From positions 1 to 64,000 of the forward strand of contig CAMTUW010000018.1 of NCBI GenBank assembly GCA_947085035.1: 64,000 nt of DNA. The letters are read 5' to 3'. Shown here piece after piece: positions 15,572-24,505 of this stretch. The stretch's first letter is position 1. Each line of letters starts with the position of its first letter. The position numbers and the translations under genes were made by a program. The DNA comes from CAMTUW01 sp947085035. GTDB taxonomy: Bacteria; Actinomycetota; Coriobacteriia; Anaerosomatales; PHET01. Below the pieces are notes generated by a model. The model did no database searches and was not told where the DNA came from. It saw only the letters and a list, made by a program, of their open reading frames with translations.

Positions 15572-16882
15572 GTGTTTCAACCGGAATTGGAGGCGATGCC
15601 GAGGCGAGATCTCGAGGCGCTGCAACTGGAGCGCCTCTGCGGCCTCCTGAGCCGCGTCTACGCCACGGTCCCAACGTATCGCCGCTTGTTCGATGAGGCC
15701 GGATTCGACCCGGCCTCTCTTACCAGCCTCGACGGTCTTCGAAAGGTCCCCTTCACCGTGAAGGATGATCTGCGTGCGGGATACCCGTACGGCATGTTCT
15801 CGGCTCCACTGCGCGACATCGTGAGAGTCCACTCGTCAAGCGGCACCACGGGCCAAGTGACGGTCGTCGGTTACACGAAAGGCGACATCGAGCGCTGGTC
15901 GGAGTTGATGGCACGCACGTATGCATGCGCGGGCGCCACCGCAGACGACATCGTGCAGGTCACGTACGGATATGGCCTCTTCACAGGAGGGCTTGGCGCG
16001 CATTACGGCTCTGAAAGACTGGGCGCTCTCACCGTTCCCGTCTCGGGAGGCAATACGAAGCGGCAGGTGCAGATCCTCTCCGACTTCGGCGTCACGGTGC
16101 TCGCCTGTACGCCCAGCTACGCGCTGCTGATCGCCGAGACCGCTCGCGAGATGGGCGTCGACCCACGTGCGCTGCCGCTTCGGATAGGTGTGTTCGGCGC
16201 TGAACCGTGGAGCGAATCCATGCGGCATCAGATCGAGGACGAGCTCGGGTTGCTCGCCATCGACATCTACGGTCTGTCTGAGGTCATGGGCCCGGGGGTC
16301 GCGAGTGAGTGCGTCCATCAATGCGGCCTGCACGTGTTCGAGGACCATTTCCTCGTCGAGATCGTCGATACCGAGACGCTTCAACCCCTGCCCGATGGCG
16401 AGACCGGCGAGGTCGTGTTCACGACGCTCACCAAAGAGGGCATTCCTGTTGTCCGGTATCGGACGCGAGACGTCAGTCGCATCATCCCCGAGCCTTGCGC
16501 GTGCGGCCGCACATTCCGTCGCATCGAGCGTGTGACGGGGCGCAGCGATGACATGATCATCATCCGGGGGGTCAACGTCTACCCGAGCCAGATAGAGCAG
16601 GTGCTTCTCGGTATCCCCATGGTCGCGCCGCACTATCAGGTCGTGCTCAGCAAGAGCGGTTCGATGGATCGGGTCGAGGTACACGTCGAAGTGGCGCCTG
16701 AACTCGATTTCGACGAAGTACGGGCTCTTGAGTCGCTGCAAAGGCAGGTCAAGGGCGCGATCGAGTCAGCGCTCGCGGTATCCATCGGAGTCAAGCTCGT
16801 CGAACCGAAGTCGATCGCGCGATCCGAAGGCAAGGCGAAGCGCGTCGTCGACCTACGTGGCGAAGGGGGCTCGACGTCGTGA
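15572..16882 (+). CDS. paaK: Phenylacetate-CoA ligase family protein (first copy)
   Basis: AMP-forming acyl-CoA ligase of the PaaK family that activates phenylacetate or related aryl acids with ATP and CoA. The AMP-binding loop is SSSGTTGQVTVVGY, and the adenylation motif YGLSEVMGPGVASEC follows. The C-terminal hinge and lid carry YRTRDVSRI and RSDDMIIIRGVNVYPSQIE. Length of 436 residues is typical. GTG 15572 has GGGGAG upstream. Its stop overlaps the following ACT gene by four bases. A paralogue at 33819 sits in a Liv cassette, so both probably serve aromatic or branched-chain amino-acid catabolism. Confidence 0.9.
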   Translation: MFQPELEAMPRRDLEALQLERLCGLLSRVYATVPTYRRLFDEAGFDPASLTSLDGLRKVPFTVKDDLRAGYPYGMFSAPLRDIVRVHSSSGTTGQVTVVGYTKGDIERWSELMARTYACAGATADDIVQVTYGYGLFTGGLGAHYGSERLGALTVPVSGGNTKRQVQILSDFGVTVLACTPSYALLIAETAREMGVDPRALPLRIGVFGAEPWSESMRHQIEDELGLLAIDIYGLSEVMGPGVASECVHQCGLHVFEDHFLVEIVDTETLQPLPDGETGEVVFTTLTKEGIPVVRYRTRDVSRIIPEPCACGRTFRRIERVTGRSDDMIIIRGVNVYPSQIEQVLLGIPMVAPHYQVVLSKSGSMDRVEVHVEVAPELDFDEVRALESLQRQVKGAIESALAVSIGVKLVEPKSIARSEGKAKRVVDLRGEGGSTS

Positions 16883-17313
16883 TCGATCAGGTGAGCGTCT
16901 TTCTCGAGAACAGATCCGGCAGGCTGGCCGAGCTCACGCGCGCGCTCGGTGAAGCCGGCATCGACATGCGTGCGCTCATGGTCGCGGACACGAGCGACTT
17001 CGGCGTCATTCGAATCATCTGCGATCGACCCGAGAAGGCGAAGGCGGTTCTCGAGGCCGGGGGGTTCAGTGTTTCACTGACGCCGGTCATCGCGGTTGAA
17101 GTGCCAGACAGCCCCGGCGGCCTCGCGGAGGTGTTGGAGACGCTGGGGAAGGTGGGCCTCAACGTCGAGTACGCGTACTGTTTCGTGCGCTCGACCGGGC
17201 AAAGCGCCGTGGATGTCCTCAAGATCGATGACTCGCGTGCCGCCGACGTTCTCGCTATCGCGGGGTTCACGGTGTTGTCACCGTCTGATCTCTACTGTGC
17301 CGACGAGAGCTGA
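16879..17313 (+). CDS. Tandem ACT-domain protein (first copy)
   Basis: A 144-residue protein made of two ACT domains, roughly 2-68 and 72-140. Each has the strand-turn pattern of amino-acid-binding ACT modules (FLENRSGRLAELTRAL and EVPDSPGGLAEVLETL). Stand-alone tandem ACT proteins are often found next to PaaK genes in anaerobes and are presumed to sense an amino acid. GTG 16879 overlaps the paaK stop (GTGA). The protein at 28616 is clearly a paralogue in the same type of context. Confidence 0.85.
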   Translation: MIDQVSVFLENRSGRLAELTRALGEAGIDMRALMVADTSDFGVIRIICDRPEKAKAVLEAGGFSVSLTPVIAVEVPDSPGGLAEVLETLGKVGLNVEYAYCFVRSTGQSAVDVLKIDDSRAADVLAIAGFTVLSPSDLYCADES

Positions 17314-17322
17314 TCCCAACCG

Positions 17323-18546
17323 ATGACCACTGCCCGCAGGTATGGTATCCGTCTGGGACGAGCCCTCGTCGTCTGCTCACTGATAGGCGCCCTGAGCGCG
17401 CCGACAGGTACTGCGTATGCAGAGGTTCGCTCGTCAGACCGCATAGACGGCCGGTCTCCCGCTGAGCTCGGCGTCCCACGCGCTGCGTTGCCGGACGTGC
17501 AGATGAAGTCCGGTGCCCTTGTGACCGAACACGGACGCGTCTTGTGGTCGCGCAGTGTCCGCGATCGACGGGCTATCGCAAGCCTCACGAAGATCATGAC
17601 CGCAGTTGTCACTATCGAGAACGGCGATCTTGACGATTCGGTATCTGTCACCTCCGCCTCGCGCAGGGTCGGCGAATCGACGTCGTTTCTGCGAGTGGGC
17701 GAGAAACTGCCCTTGCGAGAGGTCCTTGAGGCATCGCTCGTCAGGTCGGGAAACGACGCGGCCGTTGCGTTGGCGATACACATCGCCGGCAGTGAGGACG
17801 CGTTCGTCCGAATGATGAACGCCAAGGCTCAGGAGCTGGGACTCAACAGTACGCGTTTCGTGAACCCGCACGGGCTGGACGCTCAGAGCCACTATTCGAC
17901 CGCCGCAGACATCGCGGTTCTTTCGCGCTATGCGATGACGAAGCCTGAGTTTCGCCGCATCGTGAGGCAAAAGACCGCGACGATCGGTAGTGGCTCACGT
18001 TCCGGAAGAGTCGAGAACACGAATCTGCTCCTAGGGAACTACGATGGCGCGAGCGGTATCAAGACCGGATGGACGAATCGCGCCGGTTACAGCCTGGCGG
18101 CCTCGGCGAAGCGGGGTGACATCGAGCTCTACGCTGTCGTGCTGGGAACGAGCAACGAGACGCGCCGATTCCGTGACGCCAGTGAATTGCTCGATTTCGG
18201 CTTCGCACACTTCCGTCCTCAGCGGATCGCCACCTCCGGCACGGTTGTGGGGGAGGCGCCCGTCAGGGACTACCTCGACCGCAAGGTGCCCGCAGCGATG
18301 TCGCGGGACACGACCGTGGCCGTGTTCGATCTTGACGGCGTCATCACTCGTTCGGTGAAGGTCACCGCTCTGAACGCACCCGTCGCCAAAGGGCAAAGGA
18401 TCGGGGTCGCGACGTTCACGCAAGACGACCGGGTCATCGCAAGCGTCCCTCTCATCGCGACCGAAGACGTTCCTCGGCCCAACATCATCGCCCGTGTGGG
18501 TATCGCGATGGTTCGCGCCTGGTGGTGGGTATCCGGTAAGCGATGA
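17323..18546 (+). CDS. D-alanyl-D-alanine carboxypeptidase (S11 family, DacF/PBP5-like)
   Basis: Exported serine peptidase that trims the terminal D-alanine of peptidoglycan stem peptides. Residues 1-33 form a signal peptide ending near AYA. The catalytic motifs are complete: SLTK (87-90), SGN (142-144) and KTG in ASGIKTGWTN (about 247). A C-terminal beta-rich region of about 120 residues follows, ending with a short hydrophobic stretch that may anchor it. Length of 407 residues is normal. It starts 10 bases after the ACT gene, but the ribosome site is weak. Its link to the PaaK-ACT pair is probably only positional. Confidence 0.9.
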   Translation: MTTARRYGIRLGRALVVCSLIGALSAPTGTAYAEVRSSDRIDGRSPAELGVPRAALPDVQMKSGALVTEHGRVLWSRSVRDRRAIASLTKIMTAVVTIENGDLDDSVSVTSASRRVGESTSFLRVGEKLPLREVLEASLVRSGNDAAVALAIHIAGSEDAFVRMMNAKAQELGLNSTRFVNPHGLDAQSHYSTAADIAVLSRYAMTKPEFRRIVRQKTATIGSGSRSGRVENTNLLLGNYDGASGIKTGWTNRAGYSLAASAKRGDIELYAVVLGTSNETRRFRDASELLDFGFAHFRPQRIATSGTVVGEAPVRDYLDRKVPAAMSRDTTVAVFDLDGVITRSVKVTALNAPVAKGQRIGVATFTQDDRVIASVPLIATEDVPRPNIIARVGIAMVRAWWWVSGKR

Positions 18547-18615
18547 GGACAGATGGGCTGCGGGTGTATGCTCGCGGCCTCGCAACCTGTTTCTGACAAG
18601 AGAGGAGCACCGTTC

Positions 18616-19728
18616 ATGCACGTATCCGACCCCGACCTCAAACGCACACCGCTTCACGAAGAACACCTGATGCTTGGCGCGCGCATGGTGCCCTTCGCGG
18701 GGTGGGAGATGCCCGTCCAGTACAGCGGCATCATCGACGAGCATCGGGCGGTCCGTTCATCCGCCGGCGTCTTCGACGTTTCGCACATGGCTGAGTTCAG
18801 GGTTTCCGGCGAATGTGCCTTCGATTTCCTTCAGCGCCTCTTGACGAACGACCTGTCTCGTCTCAGTGAGGTGGGAAGCGCCCAGTACTCTCTCATGCTC
18901 GAGCATGACGGGGGAATCATCGATGACCTGATCGTGTACCGCACGGGAGACCTCGAATACCTCGTCATCGCCAACGCCGGGAACCATGAAGCAGACGCCG
19001 AATGGTTTCTCAAGCACAAACCCGCAGGTGTCGAGTTCGCTGACGAGTCTGCGAGAACCGCGCTGATCGCACTGCAGGGCCCGCTCGCGCTTGGTGTCAT
19101 CCAGGAGCTGTGCGGCGTCGAGTGGGAGGTCCCACAGCGGTTCCACGTCGCCTCAGCGACGCTCGACAGCACGGTTCCCTGTCTTGTCGCCCGCACCGGC
19201 TACACCGGCGAGGATGGAGTCGAGATCCTGTGCCGTAGCGTCGACGCGCCGAGCGTCTGGCGGCTGCTCCTCTCTTTTCCCGAAGTGACCCCCTGCGGCC
19301 TGGGCGCCCGCGACACCCTCCGTATCGAGATGGGCTACCACCTCTACGGAAACGACATGGACCGGACGCGGAACCCGATCTCCGCGGGCCTTGGTTGGGT
19401 CGTGCCGGCGTCGAAGTCAGGCTACATCGGTGAGGAGGCAGTCGCGGCAGCCAGAGACGGCGTTCCGGCCACGCGCCTTGCGTTCCTGGTCGTCGAGGGC
19501 GGTATCCCGCGTCCCGGTCACCCTGTGTTGCACCATGGTGCTGTGGTCGGTAATGTAGCCAGCGGTACGTTTTCTCCCACTCTCGATACAGGGATAGCCA
19601 CCGCGTACCTGCCCTCCGAGCTTGTCTCGGAAGGCACTGAACTTGAGGTAGAGATCAGATCGAAGACCGCGCGAGCGACAATCGTGAGACCGCCGTTCGT
19701 CAAGACCACCTCGCTGTCCGGCCAGTAG
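18616..19728 (+). CDS. gcvT: Glycine cleavage system T protein (aminomethyltransferase)
   Basis: Transfers the methylene group from aminomethyl-lipoyl H protein to tetrahydrofolate and releases ammonia. The N-terminal family sequence FAGWEMPVQYSGIIDEH is present, as are the folate-site region TGYTGEDGVEI and GLGARDTLRIEMGYHLYGND. ATG 18616 with AGAGGAG upstream gives the normal 370 residues; the open frame extends 21 codons further but lacks family sequence. It is the first gene of a gcvT-H-PA-PB-lplA operon. The 69 bases upstream are too short for a glycine riboswitch and none is seen. Confidence 0.95.
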   Translation: MHVSDPDLKRTPLHEEHLMLGARMVPFAGWEMPVQYSGIIDEHRAVRSSAGVFDVSHMAEFRVSGECAFDFLQRLLTNDLSRLSEVGSAQYSLMLEHDGGIIDDLIVYRTGDLEYLVIANAGNHEADAEWFLKHKPAGVEFADESARTALIALQGPLALGVIQELCGVEWEVPQRFHVASATLDSTVPCLVARTGYTGEDGVEILCRSVDAPSVWRLLLSFPEVTPCGLGARDTLRIEMGYHLYGNDMDRTRNPISAGLGWVVPASKSGYIGEEAVAAARDGVPATRLAFLVVEGGIPRPGHPVLHHGAVVGNVASGTFSPTLDTGIATAYLPSELVSEGTELEVEIRSKTARATIVRPPFVKTTSLSGQ

Positions 19729-19765
19729 GCACGGGCTGTCGGCGAAGAGAACAGGAGCGTCACGT

Positions 19766-20149
19766 ATGGGACACCCCAGCGACCGTAGTTACTCCGAGGA
19801 TCACGAGTGGGTTCTCGTACAAGGAGACGTCGTGACAGTGGGAATCACCGACTTCGCCCAGGATCAACTCGGTGAGGTCGTCTACATCGAGCTTCCTTCG
19901 ACGGGAGACACGATGAATCAGGGCGAGACGTTCGGCGAGATCGAATCGGTCAAGTCGGTCTCGGAGCTCATCTCGCCGCTGAGCGGGGAGATCGTCGAGG
20001 TCAACAGCGCTTTGAGCGATACGCCCGAGACGGTCAACGCCGATCCGCACGGGGAGGGCTGGATGGTCAAGGTCCGCCTGTCTGACGCTGCGCAGATCGA
20101 CGCCTTGATGAGCGCCGGAGAGTACGACTCGTTCGTCACAAAGGGCTAG
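19766..20149 (+). CDS. gcvH: Glycine cleavage system H protein
   Basis: Lipoyl carrier that shuttles the aminomethyl intermediate between P, T and L proteins. The lipoylated lysine is Lys63 in IESVKSVSE. The opening YSEDHEWV and the GITDFAQDQLGEVVYIELP stretch are family hallmarks. Length of 127 residues is normal. ATG 19766 follows an AGGAG ribosome site. It starts 37 bases after gcvT and ends 5 bases before gcvPA. Confidence 0.96.
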   Translation: MGHPSDRSYSEDHEWVLVQGDVVTVGITDFAQDQLGEVVYIELPSTGDTMNQGETFGEIESVKSVSELISPLSGEIVEVNSALSDTPETVNADPHGEGWMVKVRLSDAAQIDALMSAGEYDSFVTKG

Positions 20150-20154
20150 GCCGC

Positions 20155-21486
20155 ATGCGTCACATCTCCATCACCTGTGAGCAGCGAGAGGCGATGCTCG
20201 CCGCCGTGGGCGTCGAGCGCATCGAGGACCTGTTCTGTGACGTGCCGCCCGAGGCGATGCTCTCTCGTCCGCTTGACTTGGACGAGGGGTTGTCAGAGAT
20301 CGACCTCGTGCGCAGGTTGCGCTCGCTCGCGGATGCGAACACTTCGGCGTCCTCGCTGGTCGGTTTCGCGGGTGCGGGCTGCTACGACCACTACATCCCC
20401 AGTGTCGTTGACCACGTCATCAGGCGACCCGAATTCTTCACCGCGTACACGCCGTATCAGCCGGAAGTGAGTCAGGGGACCCTTCAGGCCATCTACGAGT
20501 ACCAGACCATGATCTGCGAGCTGACAGGCATGGACGTCGCCAACGCGAGCATGTACGACGGAGCCACCGCGTTCGTTGAGGCCGCACTCATGGCGTGTCG
20601 TCTCAAGAAGCGGTCCCGCGTACTCGTCTCAGATGGCGTGCATCCCGAGTGGATCGAGACGCTTGAGACCTACGCGGACTCAGGACTCATTGAAGTCGAG
20701 GTGATCGACCGCGCTGGCTCCACGACCAGCCACGAGGCGGTGGCCTCGGCGCTCGCTACCGATGCCGCAGCGCTGCTCGTCGCGAACCCCTGTTTCCTCG
20801 GTGGCATCGAGGATCTGGAGACGCTCGGCGGCCTGGCTCGCGACGCGGGCGCGTTGTTCGTCGTTGCAGCCAACCCGATTCTCCTCGGTGTAGTGGAGCC
20901 TCCGGGTGTGTTTCGGGCCGACATCGTCGTAGGGGAGGGCCAGCCGTTCGGTTGCCCGATGAGTCTGGGAGGTCCCGGGCTCGGTTTCTTCGCATGCAGG
21001 AGTGAACACGTCAGACAGATGCCCGGTCGCGTGGTCGGTCGTACCGTCGATGTCGACGGCAACGATGCGTTCGTCTTGACGCTCTCTACTCGAGAGCAAC
21101 ACATCCGTCGCGAGAAGGCGACTTCGAACATCTGCAGCAATCACGCGCTGAACGCGCTGGCCGCAGGCGTCTACCTTTCCGCCGTCGGGCGAGACGGCCT
21201 CGCGCAGATTGCGCGCTCATGCGTCTCGAAGGCGCACTATCTGCGCGCACGCCTGCTTGAGACGGGCAGGTTCTCCTCGCCGTGGGAGGGGCCGTTCGGC
21301 TACGAGTTCGCGCTCGCCTACGATGGCGATGCATTCGAGATGCACGATCGCATGCGCGAACGGGGAATTCTCGCAGGGGTGATCATCGAGTCCGACGACC
21401 ATGGCGATCTCGTCTTGTTCGCTGTCACCGAGAAACGCACACGTGACGAGATGGATGCGTTCGTCGCGGAGGTGATCTCGCTGTGA
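20155..21486 (+). CDS. gcvPA: Glycine dehydrogenase (decarboxylating) subunit 1
   Basis: First half of the two-subunit P protein, the pyridoxal-phosphate glycine decarboxylase. Family sequences include FAGAGCYDHYIPSVV near the N-terminus, FTAYTPYQPEVSQGTLQAIY and the later EGQPFGCPMSLGGPGLGF. The PLP lysine lies in subunit 2, as expected. Length of 443 residues is typical. Its stop overlaps the start of gcvPB by four bases. The split P protein is the form usual in Bacillota and many thermophiles rather than the single-chain GcvP of mycobacteria. Confidence 0.95.
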   Translation: MRHISITCEQREAMLAAVGVERIEDLFCDVPPEAMLSRPLDLDEGLSEIDLVRRLRSLADANTSASSLVGFAGAGCYDHYIPSVVDHVIRRPEFFTAYTPYQPEVSQGTLQAIYEYQTMICELTGMDVANASMYDGATAFVEAALMACRLKKRSRVLVSDGVHPEWIETLETYADSGLIEVEVIDRAGSTTSHEAVASALATDAAALLVANPCFLGGIEDLETLGGLARDAGALFVVAANPILLGVVEPPGVFRADIVVGEGQPFGCPMSLGGPGLGFFACRSEHVRQMPGRVVGRTVDVDGNDAFVLTLSTREQHIRREKATSNICSNHALNALAAGVYLSAVGRDGLAQIARSCVSKAHYLRARLLETGRFSSPWEGPFGYEFALAYDGDAFEMHDRMRERGILAGVIIESDDHGDLVLFAVTEKRTRDEMDAFVAEVISL

Positions 21487-22982
21487 GTGAGTCTCTTGCC
21501 AACACCCCCGCCGGCGCTCCTGTCCGTGGACCACGACAGACGATATTCGAGATCGGTGCGCCCGAGTCGAGCTGCGTGCTCGGCCCTGCGCTCGACGTGC
21601 CGGACATCGATCCTGCGGAGGCGCTCGGGTGCGCTGTGCGCAGCGTGCCTCCGAAGCTTCCACACGTGACCGAGCTTGAGATCATGCGGCACTACTCCCA
21701 TCTGGCCGAGATGAATTTCGGGGTTGATTCGGGCTTCTACCCGCTGGGCTCGTGCACGATGAAGTACAACCCTCGCGTCAACGAGGACGCATGTCGTCTC
21801 GAGGGTTTCGCGGGTCTGCATCCGTATCAGCCCGTTGAGACCATTCAAGGCGCACTCGAACTGATGTGTGGCCTCTCTGAGGCGCTTGCAGAAGTCTCAG
21901 GACTGCCCGGGGTGACGCTTCAGCCCGCGGCGGGTGCTCACGGCGAGCTTGCCGCCCTGCTGGTTTTTCGCGCGGCTCACGTTGCGCGGGGCAACCCGCG
22001 GACGAAGGTCGTGATTCCTGACACGGCTCACGGGACGAACCCGGCGACCGTGTCCATGTGCGGCTACGAGACCGTCACGATCGCCAGTGACGAGAACGGG
22101 TTTGTCGACGTCGACGCGCTCAAAGCGGTTCTCGACACCGATGTCGCGGCCTTCATGCTGACGAACCCCAATACCCTCGGCCTTTTCGATCCGAGGATTC
22201 TCGAGATCACCGAGGCTGTCCACTCCGTTGGTGCCTACGCCTACTGTGACGGCGCCAATCTCAACGCCATCCTCGGCATCACGCGTCCCGGTGACATGGG
22301 TTTTGATGCCCTGCATATCAATCTGCACAAGACGTTTTCGACACCGCATGGCGGAGGCGGGCCCGGCGCGGGGCCGGTCTGCGTGACCGAGGAGCTTGCA
22401 CGCTTCCTGCCCGGCCCTGTCCCGGTAGCGTTCGACGACGGTACGTTCGGGTTCGACTGGCCCGAGCGCTCCATCGGCCGTGTGCGCGGCTTTCACGGCA
22501 ACTTCGGCGTGCTCGTACGTGCCTACGCCTACACCATCGCGTTAGGTGCGCAGGGGCTCAAAGAGGTCGCGGAGCAGGCTGTGCTCTCGGCGAACTACCT
22601 GCGGACGCGTCTGCGCGATCACTACTCGGTTCCCTACGACCGCATCTGCATGCACGAGTTCGTGCTGTCCGCGGCAGATCTCAAGCGGGATACGGGGGTG
22701 CGCGCGCTGGACGTCGCGAAGAGGTTGCTCGATCACGGCTTCCATCCACCCACGGTGTACTTCCCGTTGCTTGTGGAAGAAGCGCTCATGATCGAGCCGA
22801 CCGAGACCGAGCCTCTCGCCGCGCTTGACGCGTTCGCCGAGGCGATGATCGCGATCGCTCAGGAGGCTTCACTGGGTACCGAACTCATGCGGGGCGCCCC
22901 GTACACAACGCCGGTGCGACGGCTCGATGAGGCGAGGGCCGCTCGTCAGCCTGACCTGAGGTGGACTCCTCCAGAGGAATAG
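21483..22982 (+). CDS. gcvPB: Glycine dehydrogenase (decarboxylating) subunit 2
   Basis: Second half of the P protein. It carries the PLP-binding Lys283 in HINLHKTFSTPHGGGGPG. The family sequences FYPLGSCTMKYNPRVNE and LQPAAGAHGELA are present. Length of 499 residues is normal. GTG 21483 overlaps the end of gcvPA (GTGA), so the subunits are coupled. The lipoate ligase follows directly, starting 2 bases after the stop. Confidence 0.95.
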   Translation: MSESLANTPAGAPVRGPRQTIFEIGAPESSCVLGPALDVPDIDPAEALGCAVRSVPPKLPHVTELEIMRHYSHLAEMNFGVDSGFYPLGSCTMKYNPRVNEDACRLEGFAGLHPYQPVETIQGALELMCGLSEALAEVSGLPGVTLQPAAGAHGELAALLVFRAAHVARGNPRTKVVIPDTAHGTNPATVSMCGYETVTIASDENGFVDVDALKAVLDTDVAAFMLTNPNTLGLFDPRILEITEAVHSVGAYAYCDGANLNAILGITRPGDMGFDALHINLHKTFSTPHGGGGPGAGPVCVTEELARFLPGPVPVAFDDGTFGFDWPERSIGRVRGFHGNFGVLVRAYAYTIALGAQGLKEVAEQAVLSANYLRTRLRDHYSVPYDRICMHEFVLSAADLKRDTGVRALDVAKRLLDHGFHPPTVYFPLLVEEALMIEPTETEPLAALDAFAEAMIAIAQEASLGTELMRGAPYTTPVRRLDEARAARQPDLRWTPPEE

Positions 22983-22983
22983 C

Positions 22984-23769
22984 GTGGCGGACACCTGGCG
23001 GCTCATCATCGACGGAGCGCTCGACGGAGCGCTCAACATGGCGCTTGACCGTGCTGCTCAGCTTGCTCGCGAGGATGGCGTGGTCCCGCCAACGCTTCGG
23101 CTCTACCGATGGGCGAGGCCCACGATCACGCTCGGTCGATTTCAGCGGCTGGCTGGGGTGGATGCCGACACGGCCCGTGAAGAGGGTGTGGACGTCGTAC
23201 GCCGGTTCACGGGCGGTCGGGGAGTGCTGCATGACGATGAGGTCACTTACTCGGTTGTCGCCTCCGTGGAAGACGGAGTCCCCCGCGGCTGCACCGCATC
23301 GTATCGACACCTCTGCGCAGCGCTCGCGGCAGCCTATCGCTCGATGGGGGTGAACGCCCAGGTCACACAGTCTGACGGGCACGTCTCGGCGTCTGCTTCG
23401 TGCTACCTGACCACGACGCGAGCGGACTTGACGGTAGGGGGGCACAAACTCGCCGGTTCCGCTCAGGTATGGTCGGGGTCCACGGTGCTTCAGCACGGCT
23501 CGGTCATCCGTTCCAGGGATGCTGCTCGGGAGTCACGGGTGTTCTCGCTGGACGAATCAGAGGCAAAGCTGCTGACGGAGCAGACCGTCTCGCTGGATAC
23601 GCTACTTGGAAGCGACGTGTCGACGGGAGAGATCGTGCAGGCCATAGTCGATGGTTTCGCGACCGCATTGGGAATCTCCATTGTGCCGGGGCGATGGACG
23701 CCCCATGAGGCGTCGATAGCGTCAAGACTCCTCAAGGCGAGTCCCGGAAGCGGTGGGATACACGTCTGA
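22984..23769 (+). CDS. lplA: Lipoate-protein ligase A family protein
   Basis: Attaches lipoate (or octanoate) to the lysine of GcvH. The BPL/LplA/LipB fold shows RRFTGGRGVLHDDEVTYSVV, where the usual RRxSGGG is RRFTGGRG, and the catalytic lysine in VGGHKLAGSAQ. At 261 residues it has the single catalytic domain without the C-terminal accessory domain of E. coli LplA, so it could be an octanoyltransferase/amidotransferase type (LipM/LipL); this is not resolvable by eye. GTG 22984 has AGAGGA upstream. Its place at the end of the gcv operon fits maturation of the H protein. Confidence 0.85.
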   Translation: MADTWRLIIDGALDGALNMALDRAAQLAREDGVVPPTLRLYRWARPTITLGRFQRLAGVDADTAREEGVDVVRRFTGGRGVLHDDEVTYSVVASVEDGVPRGCTASYRHLCAALAAAYRSMGVNAQVTQSDGHVSASASCYLTTTRADLTVGGHKLAGSAQVWSGSTVLQHGSVIRSRDAARESRVFSLDESEAKLLTEQTVSLDTLLGSDVSTGEIVQAIVDGFATALGISIVPGRWTPHEASIASRLLKASPGSGGIHV

Positions 23770-23823
23770 CGGATGAGGCTTCGGTATAGGTCGAGGGAGA
23801 GACTGCTTGTCATAGGGTTGCGA

Positions 23824-23829
23824 TACAAT
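23824..23829 (+). promoter_or_regulatory. -10 element (TACAAT) for the RsiG-like gene
   Basis: TACAAT differs from the sigma-A consensus TATAAT at one base and lies 30 bases before ATG 23860, where AGGGAG provides the ribosome site. A TTGTCA at 23807 is too close to be its -35. Confidence 0.4.
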
Positions 23830-23859
23830 GCGAATACGCTTCGAAGTAGGGAGATGGCA

Positions 23860-24177
23860 ATGGCTGACCACAAGCGTGATGGAGACGTCGATCTGCTCGA
23901 CCTGGGGCGTAAGAGCAACGAGGATCTTCGTGAACTTCTCGATGAGCTCTACACTGAAGAGCAGCGTGTGTCGTATCGGCGACGCGTCTTGCACGGCAAG
24001 ATCGATATCCTGCGCGCTGAACTGGTGAGCCGACTCAAGAGCCAGCGCGAGACAGGTGCCGATGTGATCAGTGGTTCCGACGTCGAGCGTCTCATCGATA
24101 TCCTCGCCAATGACTTGAGGGGCGTGTCGCGCTACGACGTATCGTCTGAAGACGAGCAGCAAGACGAAGAAGACTGA
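23860..24177 (+). CDS. RsiG-like protein (possible c-di-GMP-dependent anti-sigma factor)
   Basis: A 105-residue, highly charged helical protein. The helix at about 22-60 reads ELYTEEQRVSYRRRVLHGKID and then ILRAEL. This fits the c-di-GMP-binding signature of RsiG, Glu-x3-Ser-x2-Arg-x3-Gln-x3-Asp, at Glu34, Ser38, Arg41, position 45 and Asp49, except that position 45 is His instead of Gln. Streptomyces RsiG has two such helices, whereas the Rubrobacter form has one and works as a homodimer; this protein has one. RsiG with c-di-GMP holds the sigma factor WhiG inactive; no whiG-like gene is in this window. ATG 23860 is chosen for its AGGGAG spacing. The acidic tail is rich in Glu and Asp. Confidence 0.65.
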   Translation: MADHKRDGDVDLLDLGRKSNEDLRELLDELYTEEQRVSYRRRVLHGKIDILRAELVSRLKSQRETGADVISGSDVERLIDILANDLRGVSRYDVSSEDEQQDEED

Positions 24178-24213
24178 ATCCGGGCACGTAGGCCGCAAGT
24201 CAAGGAGGAGCAC

Positions 24214-24468
24214 GTGACAAGCGTCAACGATCGCATCAAGAGTTTCTTCGCCGATATGACTGCAGATCCACTCGAGGAGCGGGTCGTCGAGTACGTTGTG
24301 CGCGAGGTGCACAACGGCAGACGTCTGATGAAGGTGATCGAGGATCCTTACGTCCGCAATCGACTGAGCGAAGACAAGCGCGGCGAGATACTCGACAACG
24401 CTGAGATCGTCGACGCACTCGAGCAAGAGATTCGCGCGTCGATGGCTCCTCCCGAACTGGGTTTCTAG
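24214..24468 (+). CDS. Small conserved-looking protein, function unknown
   Basis: An 84-residue soluble, mostly helical protein with no family I recognise. It starts at GTG 24214 after a strong AAGGAGGAG ribosome site, 36 bases after the RsiG-like gene and 37 bases before the FHA gene, so it is part of the same transcript. The good ribosome site and codon use like its neighbours support a real gene. It has no cysteines or membrane segments. Confidence 0.6.
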   Translation: MTSVNDRIKSFFADMTADPLEERVVEYVVREVHNGRRLMKVIEDPYVRNRLSEDKRGEILDNAEIVDALEQEIRASMAPPELGF

Positions 24469-24505
24469 CGACTACGGGTGATGTGCACAAAGGGAGTTGG
24501 TCTGC

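Noticed and set aside
18547..18615. Glycine riboswitch ahead of gcvT
   Set aside because: Only 69 bases separate the upstream stop from gcvT, too short for the aptamer, and no aptamer-like sequence is visible.
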